A stretch of 64,000 bases of DNA, taken from JAOUJD01 sp963726405 (GTDB taxonomy: Bacteria > Pseudomonadota > Gammaproteobacteria > Burkholderiales > Burkholderiaceae_F). Positions within the stretch are counted from its first letter, which is position 1; every line of letters begins with the position of its first letter. The notes under the pieces are model-generated. The model saw nothing but the letters and a program-made list of their open reading frames with translations. It was not told the origin of the DNA and did not search any database. Shown piece by piece: positions 10,783-18,733 of this stretch. A program made the translations under genes and the position numbers. The stretch spans positions 1 to 64,000 of the forward strand of contig CAVSCF010000004.1 in assembly GCA_963726405.1 (NCBI GenBank), given 5' to 3'.

Positions 10783-10853
10783 GATACCAGGTAGTCCGCC
10801 GCTAAGCGGTCATTGCCAACAATGTCTGGCTTGTCTGTTGAGGGTTCAGCGCG

Positions 10854-11351
10854 TCAGGGCAGCGTCTTGAGAAATGCAATCAGGTCAGCCAGATCTTCGT
10901 TACTGATGTTCCAGCGCGGCATGTCGGGCTTGAGCTGGGTGCCATCGGGATCCTGACCTTTTGTAATGGCAAGTCGAAATTTCTCGGTATCGAATTCGGG
11001 TTGCAGGACCGACCACCGAATGTCCTTGGCATTCATCAGCTGCATCATGCCCATGCTGTGTTTGCCACCTCGTCCGTCGGAGCCGTGACACGACACACAG
11101 GCCATGCGCCCTCCCATCATCATCCAACCGCCAGTGCCAGGCCCGCCGGTGTAGGTAATGGGTGTGCCGCGTTCGCTGGTGGCGGTGAAATAGATGCGTT
11201 CTCCATTCGAGCGGAAGGACCCGGTCCCCCACGCGGTTCCGCTGCCGCTCATCATGCCGTGACCCATTTGGGCACTAGCTCTGTTCGAGTAGTTCGCGGA
11301 GATGCCCACGAAGACGCTCAAGACTGCAATTCCCGCTGCTTTCCACATCAT
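10854..11351 (-). CDS. Monoheme c-type cytochrome
   Basis: This 165-residue exported protein has an N-terminal signal (about 1-28, cleavage near ASAQ), a methionine/glycine-rich segment and one heme-binding motif CVSCH at 85-89. The C-terminal helix ends in DLADLIAFLKTLP, typical of class I cytochrome c. Met residues in PDMPRWN near 145 could supply the axial ligand. It would carry electrons in the periplasm. Two adjacent ATG codons mark the start; the first (11351) follows GGAAGG. The gene stands alone, so its electron partners are not evident. Confidence 0.82.
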   Translation of the reverse strand: MMWKAAGIAVLSVFVGISANYSNRASAQMGHGMMSGSGTAWGTGSFRSNGERIYFTATSERGTPITYTGGPGTGGWMMMGGRMACVSCHGSDGRGGKHSMGMMQLMNAKDIRWSVLQPEFDTEKFRLAITKGQDPDGTQLKPDMPRWNISNEDLADLIAFLKTLP

Positions 11352-11625
11352 CGCGCCTTCCACGGTCCGTCTCAAAGCCGTCAAGAATCGCTTGAAGGAC
11401 TTGCCCTAAGAACCGCGATCAGTTCGCGCCAGCAGTCTCGTCCCGACGGCCTTGAGGTGCATTGCACGCTAGTGAAGACCGCCGTGCGCTTCAGTGCGGT
11501 CGGTAACATAGCGGGGGAAATGACCTCCCTCAGAGACGTGAGATCGCAAACCGCGGACTCGGGATTGAATACACTCCACCAACATACGTTCGCGTCCGCG
11601 GCGGGACGATGCAGAGGATCTGCTC

Positions 11626-12129
11626 ATGAATCTACGCACTGTGCTGAGTATCCTTTTGCTGGCGGCATTTGCGGGGTTTCTCGTCCTCAACTGGAACGCG
11701 GTCGCTGCACCGGCGACGCTGTCGTTCGGGTTCTGGACGGCGCAGGCGCCTCTCGGTCTGCTGCTTCTCGGCTTCACCGTGCTGATTACGGCGATGTTTC
11801 TCTTCCTGCTCGTAATCCAGCAGGCGAAAGTGCTAGTCGAAACTCGGCGCGCAGCCAGGGAGTTGACTGCGCAGCGCACACTGGCCGATCAAGCCGAAGC
11901 GTCGCGCTTCACCGCGCTGGGCGAACACATGGACGAGGAACTGCGCCGGCTTGAGGCGCAGGCGGCGACGCGGCACGACGCGCTGGCGCAGAGGCTCGAT
12001 GGCCTGGAACAGGCGTTACGCGCTCATGTCGATGAGGCTGGCAATTCACTGGCCGCATTCATCGGCGAACTTGACGATCGCGTCGCGCGGATGGAGGTTG
12101 CAAGGGGACTTACGCCGCCGCGCGGCTGA
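11626..12129 (+). CDS. LapA domain-like membrane protein with C-terminal coiled coil
   Basis: This 167-residue protein has two membrane helices (about 5-27 and 42-65) followed by a long alanine/glutamate/arginine-rich coiled coil (about 70-155). The double-helix N-terminus with a short loop containing FGFWTAQAPLGLLLL resembles the DUF1049/LapA (lipopolysaccharide assembly protein A) domain, which is anchored in the inner membrane with a cytoplasmic helical tail. The coiled coil here is longer than in E. coli LapA. GAGGATCTGCTC precedes the ATG. No partner gene is next to it. Confidence 0.7.
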   Translation: MNLRTVLSILLLAAFAGFLVLNWNAVAAPATLSFGFWTAQAPLGLLLLGFTVLITAMFLFLLVIQQAKVLVETRRAARELTAQRTLADQAEASRFTALGEHMDEELRRLEAQAATRHDALAQRLDGLEQALRAHVDEAGNSLAAFIGELDDRVARMEVARGLTPPRG

Positions 12130-12141
12130 AGTTGCCTGGCG

Positions 12142-12640
12142 CTCGCCAGCAGCGGAGCGGCGCGTGTGACGGCGGTCGTCGTCTCGGAAAGATGCACGGG
12201 ACAGCCGATCGCCTTCGTCGCGCCGGCTGCTGGATGGTGCGTCTCGACCACCATTCCGCGTGCAACCGTCTGCGGGTGGGACAGCGTTTCGCCGATGGGA
12301 TGCACCGGGCCGCACGGAACGCCCGCGGCGTCGAACAGTTCGATCCACTCGGCCCGCGTGCGGGTGAAGAGCACGGTGTTCATCAGTCGGACCAGCTCGT
12401 CGAGGTTCGCCATGCGGTCCGTGTTGGTGCGGAACCGCGGATCGTCGCGCCACTCCGGATGGCCGAGCACGTCGGCGATGCGCTCCCAGTTGGCCTGGTT
12501 GGCGCCGCCGAGGTTGATCCAGCCGTCACGCGCGTGGAACGCCTGGTAGGGCGCGCTGAGCACATGCGCCGAGCCGGTCGGTCCCGGCGACTGCCCGGTG
12601 GGGAAGTAGATGGCCGCGTGCCAGTACGTCTGTTCGAGTT
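12142..12640 (-). pseudogene. CaiB/BaiF CoA-transferase remnant
   Basis: This fragment is a diverged second copy of part of the intact CaiB gene at 14843-16078. It matches residues of about 220 to 387 (from QTYWHAAIYFPTG to TRAAPLL) and resembles that gene closely at DNA level, with scattered substitutions. It lacks the N-terminal half, including the catalytic aspartate. No start codon or intact end is present. At its truncated 5' side it abuts a fragment of an unrelated VOC gene on the other strand, which marks an old recombination joint. Confidence 0.8.
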
Positions 12641-12656
12641 CACCTGTTGTCGCGCG

Positions 12657-12866
12657 CACCCGGTGCGGCCGACCCCGACCGTGGAGGATCTCGCGGTCGT
12701 CTACGTTCCTGACGTCGGCGAATGGCAGGCCGCCTGTGCGCGCATGATCGCCGCCGGGTTCAGCCCCGTTGCCGCGTTCAACCCGTACTGGGACAGGCGC
12801 GGGCGGACCTTCGAGGACGGCGACGGCTATCGGGTGGTGCTTCAGAACGCCGAATGGAGCCGCTGA
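12657..12866 (+). pseudogene. VOC/glyoxalase-family protein remnant (C-terminal part)
   Basis: About 68 codons end at a TGA at 12864. The sequence (VRPTPTVEDLAVVYVPD, then FNPYWDRRGRTFEDGDGYRVVLQNAEW) fits the last third of a VOC-superfamily metalloenzyme; the glutamate-free GYRVVLQ strand is the usual C-terminal strand. No start codon or N-terminal repeat precedes it, because the sequence switches abruptly to the CaiB remnant on the opposite strand at about 12645. It is a truncated, non-functional gene. Confidence 0.65.
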
Positions 12867-12888
12867 GAGCCGCCGACGCCCCGGCCCC

Positions 12889-13479
12889 TCACTGCGGTTT
12901 GAACGTCGAAAGAAAGTGGGCAAGCCTGGCCAGGTCGGCGTCGGACAAGCCGCGCAGCGTGGCTGCCATGATCGTGTCACGCCCCGGACCCGGGTCGTCG
13001 CGGAACTGCTTCATCGAATGGAGCAGGAACGCCTCGTCCTGGCCGGCGAGCCTCGGGACCTGCTTCTGGCCCGAGTAATCGGCGAGGTGACAGGTTCCGC
13101 ACAAGAGCGCCGAGGCGATCTCCGCGCCCTCCCGCGCTTTCGTGGCATCCTGGGTCGTCGTCTTCGCCGCTGGCTTCTGCGCGGAGAAATACTTCGCGAG
13201 CTCGACGATCGTCTCGTCGCTCATGCCGGTGAGCACGTCCTTCATCGCCGGAACGTCCCGCAGCCCCTCGCGGATCACGACGAGCTGGTTCTCGATGAAC
13301 ACGCGCGGCTGCCCCGCGATGGACGGGGTGAGGGGAAGCTGCGAGTTCCCCCCGGGCCCGTGGCACGCGGTGCAGGCGGCCAGCGTCGCCGCCGGCGGCT
13401 GCTGCGCCCGCGCCGCGCCGTCAGCCAGCAGCAGCGAGGCTGCCATCAGCCCCGCTGCCGCGAACCGCTCAACGCCCAT
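12889..13479 (-). CDS. Diheme c-type cytochrome
   Basis: This 196-residue exported cytochrome has a signal peptide (cleavage near ARAQ, residue 26) and two heme motifs, CTACH at 36-40 and CGTCH at 127-131. It therefore has two class I cytochrome c domains, as in the cytochrome c4/c553 group. Each domain ends with a helix pattern such as VELAKYFSAQKP or LARLAHFLSTFKP. The start overlaps the end of the upstream dehydrogenase gene by 11 bases. It is therefore probably the electron acceptor for that enzyme, passing electrons to the respiratory chain. Confidence 0.88.
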   Translation of the reverse strand: MGVERFAAAGLMAASLLLADGAARAQQPPAATLAACTACHGPGGNSQLPLTPSIAGQPRVFIENQLVVIREGLRDVPAMKDVLTGMSDETIVELAKYFSAQKPAAKTTTQDATKAREGAEIASALLCGTCHLADYSGQKQVPRLAGQDEAFLLHSMKQFRDDPGPGRDTIMAATLRGLSDADLARLAHFLSTFKPQ

Positions 13480-14719
13480 ACGTGATGCGATAGATCGCAC
13501 CCAGCTGCTCGTCCGAAACCAGCAGCGAGCCGTCAGGCAGTTGCAGGAAGTAGGTCGGGCGCCCGCTGAACTCGTCCTTGGCGGGATCGAGGAAGCCGGT
13601 CATGAAGGGCGTGACCTTGGCGTTCCTGCCGTCGGCGTCGGTGCGCACCGTGACGACGTCGTAGCCGAACTTCTTTGTACGGTTCCACGACCCCTTGCGC
13701 GCCACGAACATCGCGTTCCTGTACTCCGCCGGGAACATGCTGCCGGTGTAGAAGTGCACGCCCATCGCCGCGGCGTGCGGGCCCATGGTGGTCGCCGGCA
13801 GCGTGACGCCGTCGCACGCGTTGGCCTTCTTGATGTCCTTGTCCGCGACGCCGTTCGCGTGGCAGTACGGGAAGCCGAAGTTCAGGCCCGTCTTGGTCAT
13901 GCGGTTCAATTCGTCCTCGGGCGAGTCATCGCCCATCCAGTCGCGGCCATGGTCGGTGAACCACAGCTCCTTGGTGGTCGGATGCCAGTCGAAGCCCTGC
14001 GTGTTCCGCACGCCGGTGGCGATCACTTCCATGCCCGAACCGTCGGCGTTGTAGCGGCGGATCTGCGCGTACTCGTTCGAGGGCGGCTCGCAGATGTTGC
14101 ACGGCGCGCCGAACGGCACGTAGAGCTTGCCGTCGGGGCCGAAGGCGATGTACTTCCAGTTGTGGTGCTGCTCCTTCGGCAGCTTGAAGACGGCGGTCAT
14201 GTCGACCGGCGCCACGCCAGGGTTCTTCTCGATGCCGTCGTAGCGCAGCACCTTGTCGATTGCGATCACGTAGAGCGAGCCGTTGCGCATGGCTACGCCG
14301 GCCGGTTGCGTCAGCTTGTCGACGACGACGCGGCTGGTGCGCGTCGCGCCGTTGTCGGTGACCTCGTAGACGCGACCGATGCCGCGCGTGCCGACGTAGA
14401 CCTTGCCGCTCTCGCCGCGCGCCATGGCGCGGCCGCCGGGGATTCCGGTGGCCCAGACTTCCGCCTTGAAGCCGGGCGGCAGCTTGAACTTGTCGAGCGG
14501 AATATCGCTGGCCGGTGTCGCGGTCAGCTTGCCGGCGTGCGGCGCGAGCTTCGAGCCCGCCTGGTCGGTGGTACGCCCCTGCTGCCAGGCCGGCGGCGGA
14601 GCGGCCGGTGCCGCCGCGGCAGGCGCAGGCGCGGCCGGTGCGGGGGCAGGGGCCATCGTGGACTGGCAAGCGGCGAGGGCTATCGCGACGGCTGCGGCCA
14701 GGATCAGTCTTTTCGTCAT
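13469..14719 (-). CDS. Glucose/sorbosone dehydrogenase-type lipoprotein (PQQ-dependent sugar dehydrogenase family)
   Basis: This 416-residue protein begins with a lipoprotein signal (lipobox ALAAC, cysteine at 18), a proline/alanine-rich linker (about 22-50) and a six-bladed beta-propeller. Family-like pieces include FKAEVWATGIPGGRAMARG, GIGRVYEV, FGPDGKLYVPFGAPCN, the conserved NTQGFDWHP and FTDHGRD (the likely catalytic histidine region), and DELNRM. Such enzymes oxidise sugars or aldehydes in the periplasm with PQQ. GGAGA precedes the ATG. Its overlap with the diheme cytochrome gene fits a two-component periplasmic dehydrogenase. The substrate is unknown and PQQ biosynthesis genes are not in the window. 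Confidence 0.82.
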   Translation of the reverse strand: MTKRLILAAAVAIALAACQSTMAPAPAPAAPAPAAAAPAAPPPAWQQGRTTDQAGSKLAPHAGKLTATPASDIPLDKFKLPPGFKAEVWATGIPGGRAMARGESGKVYVGTRGIGRVYEVTDNGATRTSRVVVDKLTQPAGVAMRNGSLYVIAIDKVLRYDGIEKNPGVAPVDMTAVFKLPKEQHHNWKYIAFGPDGKLYVPFGAPCNICEPPSNEYAQIRRYNADGSGMEVIATGVRNTQGFDWHPTTKELWFTDHGRDWMGDDSPEDELNRMTKTGLNFGFPYCHANGVADKDIKKANACDGVTLPATTMGPHAAAMGVHFYTGSMFPAEYRNAMFVARKGSWNRTKKFGYDVVTVRTDADGRNAKVTPFMTGFLDPAKDEFSGRPTYFLQLPDGSLLVSDEQLGAIYRITYGR

Positions 14720-14842
14720 TGAGTCTCCTTTATAGGTGTTGTCGGCGCAGTGACCGTCTGCGCGCGAGGGTCTGTCTACCACCTGTGCTCTGGTCAGGCG
14801 ATGGCGCTTCCTCGGGATAACCGGGAAGGTCCGGGAATTCGA

Positions 14843-16078
14843 TCAGTCGGCCGCTTCGACGACGCCGTCGGCCACCAAGCCGTCGATCTCGCCGTCGCTG
14901 TAACCGTAGTCGCGCAGCACCTCCCGCGTGTGCTCGCCCAGCAGTGGAGCGGGGCGCGTGACGGCGGCGGGTGTTTCGGAAAAATGAACCGGGCAGCCGA
15001 TCGCCTTCGTCGGACCGGCCGCGCGATGTCGTGTCTCGACCACCATGCCGCGCGCAAGCGTCTGCGGGTGCGACAGCGCTTCGCCGATGGAGTGCACCGG
15101 ACCGCACGGAACGCCCGCGGCGTCGAACAGTTCGATCCACTCGGCGCGGGTGCGCGTGAAGAGCACCGTGTTCATCAGCCGCACGAGTTCTTCGAGGTTC
15201 GCCATGCGGTCGGTGTTGGTGCGGAAGCGGGGGTCGTCGCGCCACTCCGGATGGCCCAGGACCTCGGCGATGCGTTCCCAGTTCGCCTGGTTGGCGCCGC
15301 CGAGGTTGATCCAGCCGTCGCGCGCATGGAACGCCTGGTACGGCGCGCTGAGCACGTGGGCGGAGCCGGTCGGGCCGGGCGAATGGCCGGTGGGGAAGTA
15401 GATCGCCGCGTGCCAGTACGTCTGCTGGAGCGCGGCTTCCATCAACGAGGTGTCGACGACCTGGCCGCGGCCGGTCTTCAGCTTGTGCACGTAGGCCGCG
15501 AGGATGCCGATGACGGCGAGGTTGCCGGCGCTGATGTCGGAAACGGGATTGCCGGTCTTGGCGGGCGCGCCGCCGGGTTCGCCGGTGATGGACATGAGGC
15601 CCGCGAAGCCCTGGGCGATCAGGTCAAAGCCACCCTTGTCCGCCAGCGGTCCGTCGCGCCCGAATCCCGTGATGGCACAGTAGATGAGTCCGGGGTTGAC
15701 GCCCGACAGGACGTCGTAGCCGAGCCCCAGCTTGTCCAGTGTGCCGGTGCGGTAGTTCTCGGTGAGCACGTCGGCGTCGCGCACCATCCGCAGCAGGATC
15801 TCCTTGCCGCGTGGATGCTTGAGGTTCAGGGCGATGCCCCGCTTGTTGCGGTTCATCATCAGGAACGGGGCCGAGACGCCGTTGATGCGCGGCTCGCGGT
15901 AGCCCCGCGAATCGTCGCCGCCCGGCAGCTTCTCGACCTTGATGACGTCGGCTCCCATGTCGGCGAGCATCAGTCCGGTCGTCGGGCCGGCCATGATCTG
16001 CGCGAGTTCGAGCACGCGCACGCCGGCGAGCGGACCGCTGTGCGATGGACGCGCAGGCGCCTGCGGCGGCTGGCTCAT
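14843..16078 (-). CDS. CaiB/BaiF family CoA-transferase
   Basis: This 411-residue class III CoA-transferase moves CoA between carboxylic acids in the cytoplasm. The N-terminal LAGVRVLELAQIMAGP, GADVIKVE and the catalytic aspartate in GGFDLIAQG (D152) are all present. GAPAKTGNPVSDISAG and the helical C-terminal domain complete the fold. It lies 4 bases past the crotonase gene in a minus-strand operon with a TRAP transporter and an aminotransferase, so it probably activates the imported acid. A diverged partial copy lies at 12142-12640. The acid substrate cannot be named from sequence. Confidence 0.9.
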   Translation of the reverse strand: MSQPPQAPARPSHSGPLAGVRVLELAQIMAGPTTGLMLADMGADVIKVEKLPGGDDSRGYREPRINGVSAPFLMMNRNKRGIALNLKHPRGKEILLRMVRDADVLTENYRTGTLDKLGLGYDVLSGVNPGLIYCAITGFGRDGPLADKGGFDLIAQGFAGLMSITGEPGGAPAKTGNPVSDISAGNLAVIGILAAYVHKLKTGRGQVVDTSLMEAALQQTYWHAAIYFPTGHSPGPTGSAHVLSAPYQAFHARDGWINLGGANQANWERIAEVLGHPEWRDDPRFRTNTDRMANLEELVRLMNTVLFTRTRAEWIELFDAAGVPCGPVHSIGEALSHPQTLARGMVVETRHRAAGPTKAIGCPVHFSETPAAVTRPAPLLGEHTREVLRDYGYSDGEIDGLVADGVVEAAD

Positions 16079-16082
16079 CGTG

Positions 16083-16862
16083 TCAGCGTCCGACGAATGC
16101 TGGCTTCTTCTTCGCCAGGAATGCCGAGTAGCCGATGCGGAAGTCCTCGGTATCGAAGCATTCGAAACACTCGTCGATCTCCTGCGGCGTGAGCGGCCCG
16201 CCCTCGGCGAGGCGGCGCGCAAACTTCTTGTGCCAGCGGGCGACCAGCGGCGCGCCCTCGGCAATGCGCTCGGCGGTCGCGCGCGCCTCCTCGGCGACTT
16301 TGTCGTCCGGGACCACGCGAGTCACGAGCCCCTTGTCCTTCGCCTCGGCGGCATCGAACACCCGGCCTTCGAGCAGGATCTCGAGCGCGACGGCGCGGCC
16401 GACGAGGCGGACCAGGGGCGCCATCTCGGCGTAGGCCATCACGAGCCCGAGGTTCTTGATCGGCGCGCCGAACCGGCTGGATGTGCCGCAGATGCGGATG
16501 TCCGCGAGAGCCGCGATCTCGAGGCCGCCGCCGACGCAGATGCCGTGGATCTGCGCGACGATCGGCGTCTGGCAGTTCGCGAGCTTCTCGGCGGTGCCGT
16601 GCATCGCCTTACCGTATTCGATCGCCTGCGCCTTGTTGGAGCGCTGGGACTCGAACTCGGCGATGTCGTTGCCCGGCGAGAATGACTTCTCGCCGGCGCC
16701 CCGAAGGATGATGCAGCGGACCGTCGCGTCCTGCGACAGGCCCCACACGGTGTCGCCGAGCCCGGCCCACATCGCGCGGGTGAGGGCGTTCAGCTTTTCG
16801 GGCCGGTTCAGCACCACGGTGGCGATCGCGCCATCGCGTTCGACGAGGATCACTTCGGACAC
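16083..16862 (-). CDS. Enoyl-CoA hydratase/isomerase (crotonase) family protein
   Basis: This 259-residue crotonase has the oxyanion-hole segment SFSPGNDIAEF, which differs from the usual AGADL pattern, and the first catalytic-site sequence GGGLEIA with its glutamate near residue 115. The position of the second classical glutamate (the E of PEI) is not conserved; the protein reads FGAPIKNLGL. It may therefore catalyse a crotonase reaction other than plain hydration, such as lyase, isomerase or decarboxylase chemistry. It starts one base from the end of the TRAP large-permease gene and is followed by the CoA-transferase, so it probably acts on the CoA ester made by that enzyme. Confidence 0.85.
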   Translation of the reverse strand: MSEVILVERDGAIATVVLNRPEKLNALTRAMWAGLGDTVWGLSQDATVRCIILRGAGEKSFSPGNDIAEFESQRSNKAQAIEYGKAMHGTAEKLANCQTPIVAQIHGICVGGGLEIAALADIRICGTSSRFGAPIKNLGLVMAYAEMAPLVRLVGRAVALEILLEGRVFDAAEAKDKGLVTRVVPDDKVAEEARATAERIAEGAPLVARWHKKFARRLAEGGPLTPQEIDECFECFDTEDFRIGYSAFLAKKKPAFVGR

Positions 16863-16863
16863 C

Positions 16864-18150
16864 TCAGCGGTAGAAGTAGTTGACGAGCCCCATGCCGGTG
16901 ACCGGCACGTAGGTGACGAGCAGCAGCACGGCCACCAGCACGCCGATGAAGTAGACGTTGGTTCGCGTCACCGCCCAGACCGATTCCTTGGCGATGGAAC
17001 TCGCGACCATGAGCACGCTCGCGACCGGCGGCGTCTGCTGTCCGATGCCGAGGTTGATGGTCACGATCAACCCGAAGTGCACCGGGTCGATGCCGACCGC
17101 CTTCACGAGCGGCATCACGACGGGAACGACCAGGATGATTGCGGCGGCCGAGTGCAGGAACATCCCGAGGAAGAGGAACAGGACGTTCAGCAGCATCAGA
17201 ACCACGTACGGATTCTTCGTGTAGTCGGACACGGCGCGCGCGAGTTCCTGCGGCGCCTGCACTTCGGTGAGGTACGTGCCGAGCAGCGAACTGGTGGCGA
17301 CGAGCAGCATCACGACCGCGGTCTGCATTCCGCCTTCGAGGATCGCCTTGCGCAGTTCCGCGAGATTCAGTTCGCGATAGATCACGAGGCCGACGAAGAG
17401 GGCGGCGACGACCGCCAGTGCCGCGCCTTCGGTGGCGGTGACCACGCCGCCGAAGATGCCCCCGAGGATGATGATCGGCAGCAGGAACGCCCACAGCGCT
17501 TCCCGGCCCGTCTTCGCCACGCGTTTCCACGAGAACCGTTCCTCGCGCGGCAGGTTGTAGCGGCGCGCGAAGTAGTACGCCATGCCCATCAGTCCCAGTC
17601 CGCCAAGGATGCCCGGCACGATGCCGGCGACGAACATCTGGACCACCGAGGTCTCGGCCATCACGGCATAGAGAATCATCGGGATCGACGGCGGGATGAT
17701 CACCGCGAGCGTCGCGGCGGAGGACATCACGGCCGCCGCCAGCGGGGCCGGATATCCCTTCGCCTTCATGCCGGGAATCATGATCGAGCCGAGGGCGGCG
17801 ACGTCGGCGACCGCGGAGCCCGAGATCTCCGCGAAGAAGAGCGAGGCGCCGATCGAGACGTGCGCGAGCCCGCCGCGGATCCAGCCGAAGATCGACGAAG
17901 CGAACGCGATCAGCCGCTGCGAGATGCCCGACGCGTTCATGATCGCGCCGGCAAGGATGAACAGCGGGATCGCCAGCAACGGGAAGTTGGTGGCGCCGTT
18001 GTAGACCACGAGCGGCAGGTTCGGCAGCGAGTTCAGGCCGTGACTCCAGACCATCGCCACGAGCGCGACGATGCCAAGCGACACCGCGATGGGCACGTTG
18101 ATGAGAACGAGCGCCAGGACCGACGCGAACAGCAGGAGCATCGTGTTCAT
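16864..18150 (-). CDS. dctM: TRAP transporter large permease (DctM)
   Basis: This 428-residue inner-membrane protein has many hydrophobic helices and the DctM-family pattern: N-terminal PIAVSLGIVALVAM, the scaffold repeats AGIVPGILGG and PLVKAVGIDPVHFGLIV, and NLGIGQQTPPVASVL near residue 350. It forms the sodium-coupled channel of a TRAP transporter for a carboxylate or similar acid. Genes for the small permease (10 bases upstream) and the binding protein precede it in the same operon; the crotonase and CoA-transferase follow. Confidence 0.93.
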   Translation of the reverse strand: MNTMLLLFASVLALVLINVPIAVSLGIVALVAMVWSHGLNSLPNLPLVVYNGATNFPLLAIPLFILAGAIMNASGISQRLIAFASSIFGWIRGGLAHVSIGASLFFAEISGSAVADVAALGSIMIPGMKAKGYPAPLAAAVMSSAATLAVIIPPSIPMILYAVMAETSVVQMFVAGIVPGILGGLGLMGMAYYFARRYNLPREERFSWKRVAKTGREALWAFLLPIIILGGIFGGVVTATEGAALAVVAALFVGLVIYRELNLAELRKAILEGGMQTAVVMLLVATSSLLGTYLTEVQAPQELARAVSDYTKNPYVVLMLLNVLFLFLGMFLHSAAAIILVVPVVMPLVKAVGIDPVHFGLIVTINLGIGQQTPPVASVLMVASSIAKESVWAVTRTNVYFIGVLVAVLLLVTYVPVTGMGLVNYFYR

Positions 18151-18160
18151 GGGCTGTCTG

Positions 18161-18730
18161 CTAGTGCAGGCCGTCGGCGAGTGCCGGTCCCGCTGGCGTC
18201 GGCTGGGGCGGCTCGCGGCCGATGAACAGGTCGATCAGGTGCGTGATCTCGGCCACCACGATCATCGCCGCACTGATCGGTATGACCGACTGCACCACGC
18301 TCATCGGCACCCAGTCGAGGCTGACGAGCGATTCGCCGTGCAGGACGGGCAGGATTTCAGCCCCGACGTAGCCGAGGAGCAGGAAGAATGCGATCACGAG
18401 CAGTTGCGTGAAGATGCCGATCGCACGGCGCGGCCCCCACGGCATCTGATCGACGATCTCGGGGCAACCGATGTGGGAGCGCTTCACCGAGGCGAGCGCC
18501 GAGCCGTAGAAGGTCAGCCAGGCGAGCAGCACGGACGCAAGCTCGTCGTACCAGGAAAGCGACCGGCCCAGGGTCCGGAACACGACGCCGACGGTGACCT
18601 CGACGGCGAGGATCACCATCAGCGTCCCGACCACCACCTCGAGCAGCAGGCCGTAGCGCGCGCGAAAACGGCGCAACGAGGCGGCCAGCGGCGCTTCCCC
18701 GGCGCCGTTCATCTTCCTGTTGTCCGTCAC
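18161..18730 (-). CDS. dctQ: TRAP transporter small permease (DctQ)
   Basis: This 189-residue protein has four membrane helices and the DctQ signature near SWYDELASVLLAWLTFYGSALA, the usual W.(D/E)E..R-type motif after helix 2, followed by KRSHIG. It stabilises the DctM subunit in the inner membrane. It lies 3 bases after the binding-protein gene and 10 bases before dctM. Confidence 0.9.
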   Translation of the reverse strand: MTDNRKMNGAGEAPLAASLRRFRARYGLLLEVVVGTLMVILAVEVTVGVVFRTLGRSLSWYDELASVLLAWLTFYGSALASVKRSHIGCPEIVDQMPWGPRRAIGIFTQLLVIAFFLLLGYVGAEILPVLHGESLVSLDWVPMSVVQSVIPISAAMIVVAEITHLIDLFIGREPPQPTPAGPALADGLH

Positions 18731-18733
18731 GGT

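Larger units (their letters stand above)
10160..10853. other. Intergenic region with IS remnant and small repeat
   Basis: Nearly 700 bases lack an intact gene. The only recognisable items are the transposase fragment at 10311-10484 and a GGCCGAAAGC-type repeat at 10751-10782. The base composition is slightly less GC-rich than the flanks. Confidence 0.5.
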
